Assembly (NCBI GenBank): GCA_052174535.1
Contig: JBQMRQ010000050.1
Coordinates: forward strand, 1-28,136
Length of the DNA: 28,136 nucleotides
Origin: Arsenophonus sp052174535
GTDB lineage: Bacteria; Pseudomonadota; Gammaproteobacteria; Enterobacterales; Enterobacteriaceae
Direction of reading: 5' to 3'
The notes beneath the pieces are model-generated. The model had not been told where the DNA came from. It did not search any database and was given only the letters and a program-made list of their open reading frames with translations. How positions within the stretch are numbered: position 1 is the first letter of the stretch; each line of letters opens with the position of its first letter. Both the position numbers and the translations under genes were made by a program. This document shows, piece by piece, positions 27,798 through 28,136 of the stretch.

Positions 27798-28136
27798 ATG
27801 AAAGTAATTATTGTTGGCGGTGGTATGATAGGAGCGTTATTAGCCCTTGCTATTTCGGCCTTCAGTTATGGAAAGGTAAAAGTTTCATTAATTGAAGCGA
27901 GGTTACCTAATAAGAAGCATCCTGGTTTTGATACCAGAACAATTGCATTGGCTCAGGGAACTTGCCAGCAGTTTAGTCAAATTGGTATATGGCACGGATT
28001 AAATAAGTATCTGACACCAATTATCAATATTCATGTTTCTGAATATCGCCATGTTGGCGTAGTAAATATGTACGCTAAAGATTATTCTCTAGCTGCTCTT
28101 GGTTATGTTGTTGAGTTGCATGATGCAAGAAATTAT
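27798..28136 (+). CDS. ubiH: 2-octaprenyl-6-methoxyphenol hydroxylase UbiH (5' part)
   Basis: The first 113 codons of UbiH are present; the window ends inside the gene, whose usual length is about 390. The FAD/ADP-binding dinucleotide motif is intact: IIVGGGMIGALLALAIS with G7, G9 and G12, followed by the acidic end of strand two at E33. The family's HPGFDxRxIAL segment is at 41-51, GTCQQFSQIGIW at 54-65 and SLAALGYVVELHDA at 97-110. UbiH is a membrane-associated flavoprotein monooxygenase that hydroxylates ring carbon C1 in ubiquinone synthesis and works within the Ubi complex. The ATG follows the pepP relic stop by 4 nt, so it was co-transcribed. No break is seen in this part; integrity beyond the window end is unknown. 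Confidence 0.93.
   Translation, partial: MKVIIVGGGMIGALLALAISAFSYGKVKVSLIEARLPNKKHPGFDTRTIALAQGTCQQFSQIGIWHGLNKYLTPIINIHVSEYRHVGVVNMYAKDYSLAALGYVVELHDARNY

Noticed and set aside
1..28136. CRISPR arrays, toxin-antitoxin pairs and defence genes
   Set aside because: No regularly spaced direct repeats and no recognisable paired small genes were seen. The repeats present are decayed IS copies or isolated dyads.

Overview
The window reads as a stretch of a strongly AT-rich, decaying gammaproteobacterial chromosome. The surviving proteins (HrpA, ZapA, TsaB, YciB, UbiH) closely resemble their Enterobacterales counterparts in length and sequence. A membrane-anchored bactofilin of the kind known from Proteus, together with the composition and the amount of decay, suggests a Morganellaceae insect symbiont of the Arsenophonus type. 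That assignment is inference: there is no rRNA or tRNA in the window to test it. Seven genes look intact (yciB, hrpA, tsaB, bactofilin, zapA, a secreted PLD nuclease, and ubiH cut by the window end). They cover only about a quarter of the DNA. The rest is gene relics, old insertion sequences and sequence with no readable content.

Layout. 1-2140: unreadable DNA, a faint yciA relic and intact yciB. 2273-3689: degraded IS copy A. 4159-8058: intact hrpA. 8059-9711: decayed DNA. 9712-11098: IS copy B. 11861-12556: tsaB. 12895-14290: IS copy C. 14379-15005: bactofilin. 15006-16650: decayed DNA with one unusual interrupted reading frame. 16651-17998: IS copy D. 18602-19941: IS copy E, inverted. 20185-20514: zapA. 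20789-27793: the old zapA / ygfB-pepP-ubiH locus, now broken up. 27798 to the end: ubiH.

Two histories can be read. First, at least six copies of one IS256-family element of about 1.35-1.4 kb, together about 30% of the window, were inserted and have all decayed beyond function. They were recognised by translating them past frameshifts and matching the transposase landmarks. Second, the enterobacterial divergent locus zapA / ygfB-pepP-ubiH is still visible, but an IS256 copy landed between ygfB and pepP, ending about 8 bp before the pepP start codon. That copy was later split (halves F and G) by a block of about 3.7 kb of plasmid character. The block holds a ruined replication initiator of the RepA/RPA type and an intact Nuc-like PLD endonuclease with a signal peptide. 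ygfB and pepP are now pseudogenes, while zapA and ubiH at the two ends have survived.

I see no defence system, CRISPR array, tRNA, rRNA or convincing new multi-gene system. The most informative novelty is the nested IS/plasmid insertion with a preserved secreted nuclease, followed by a few unrecognised reading frames and short dispersed repeats.
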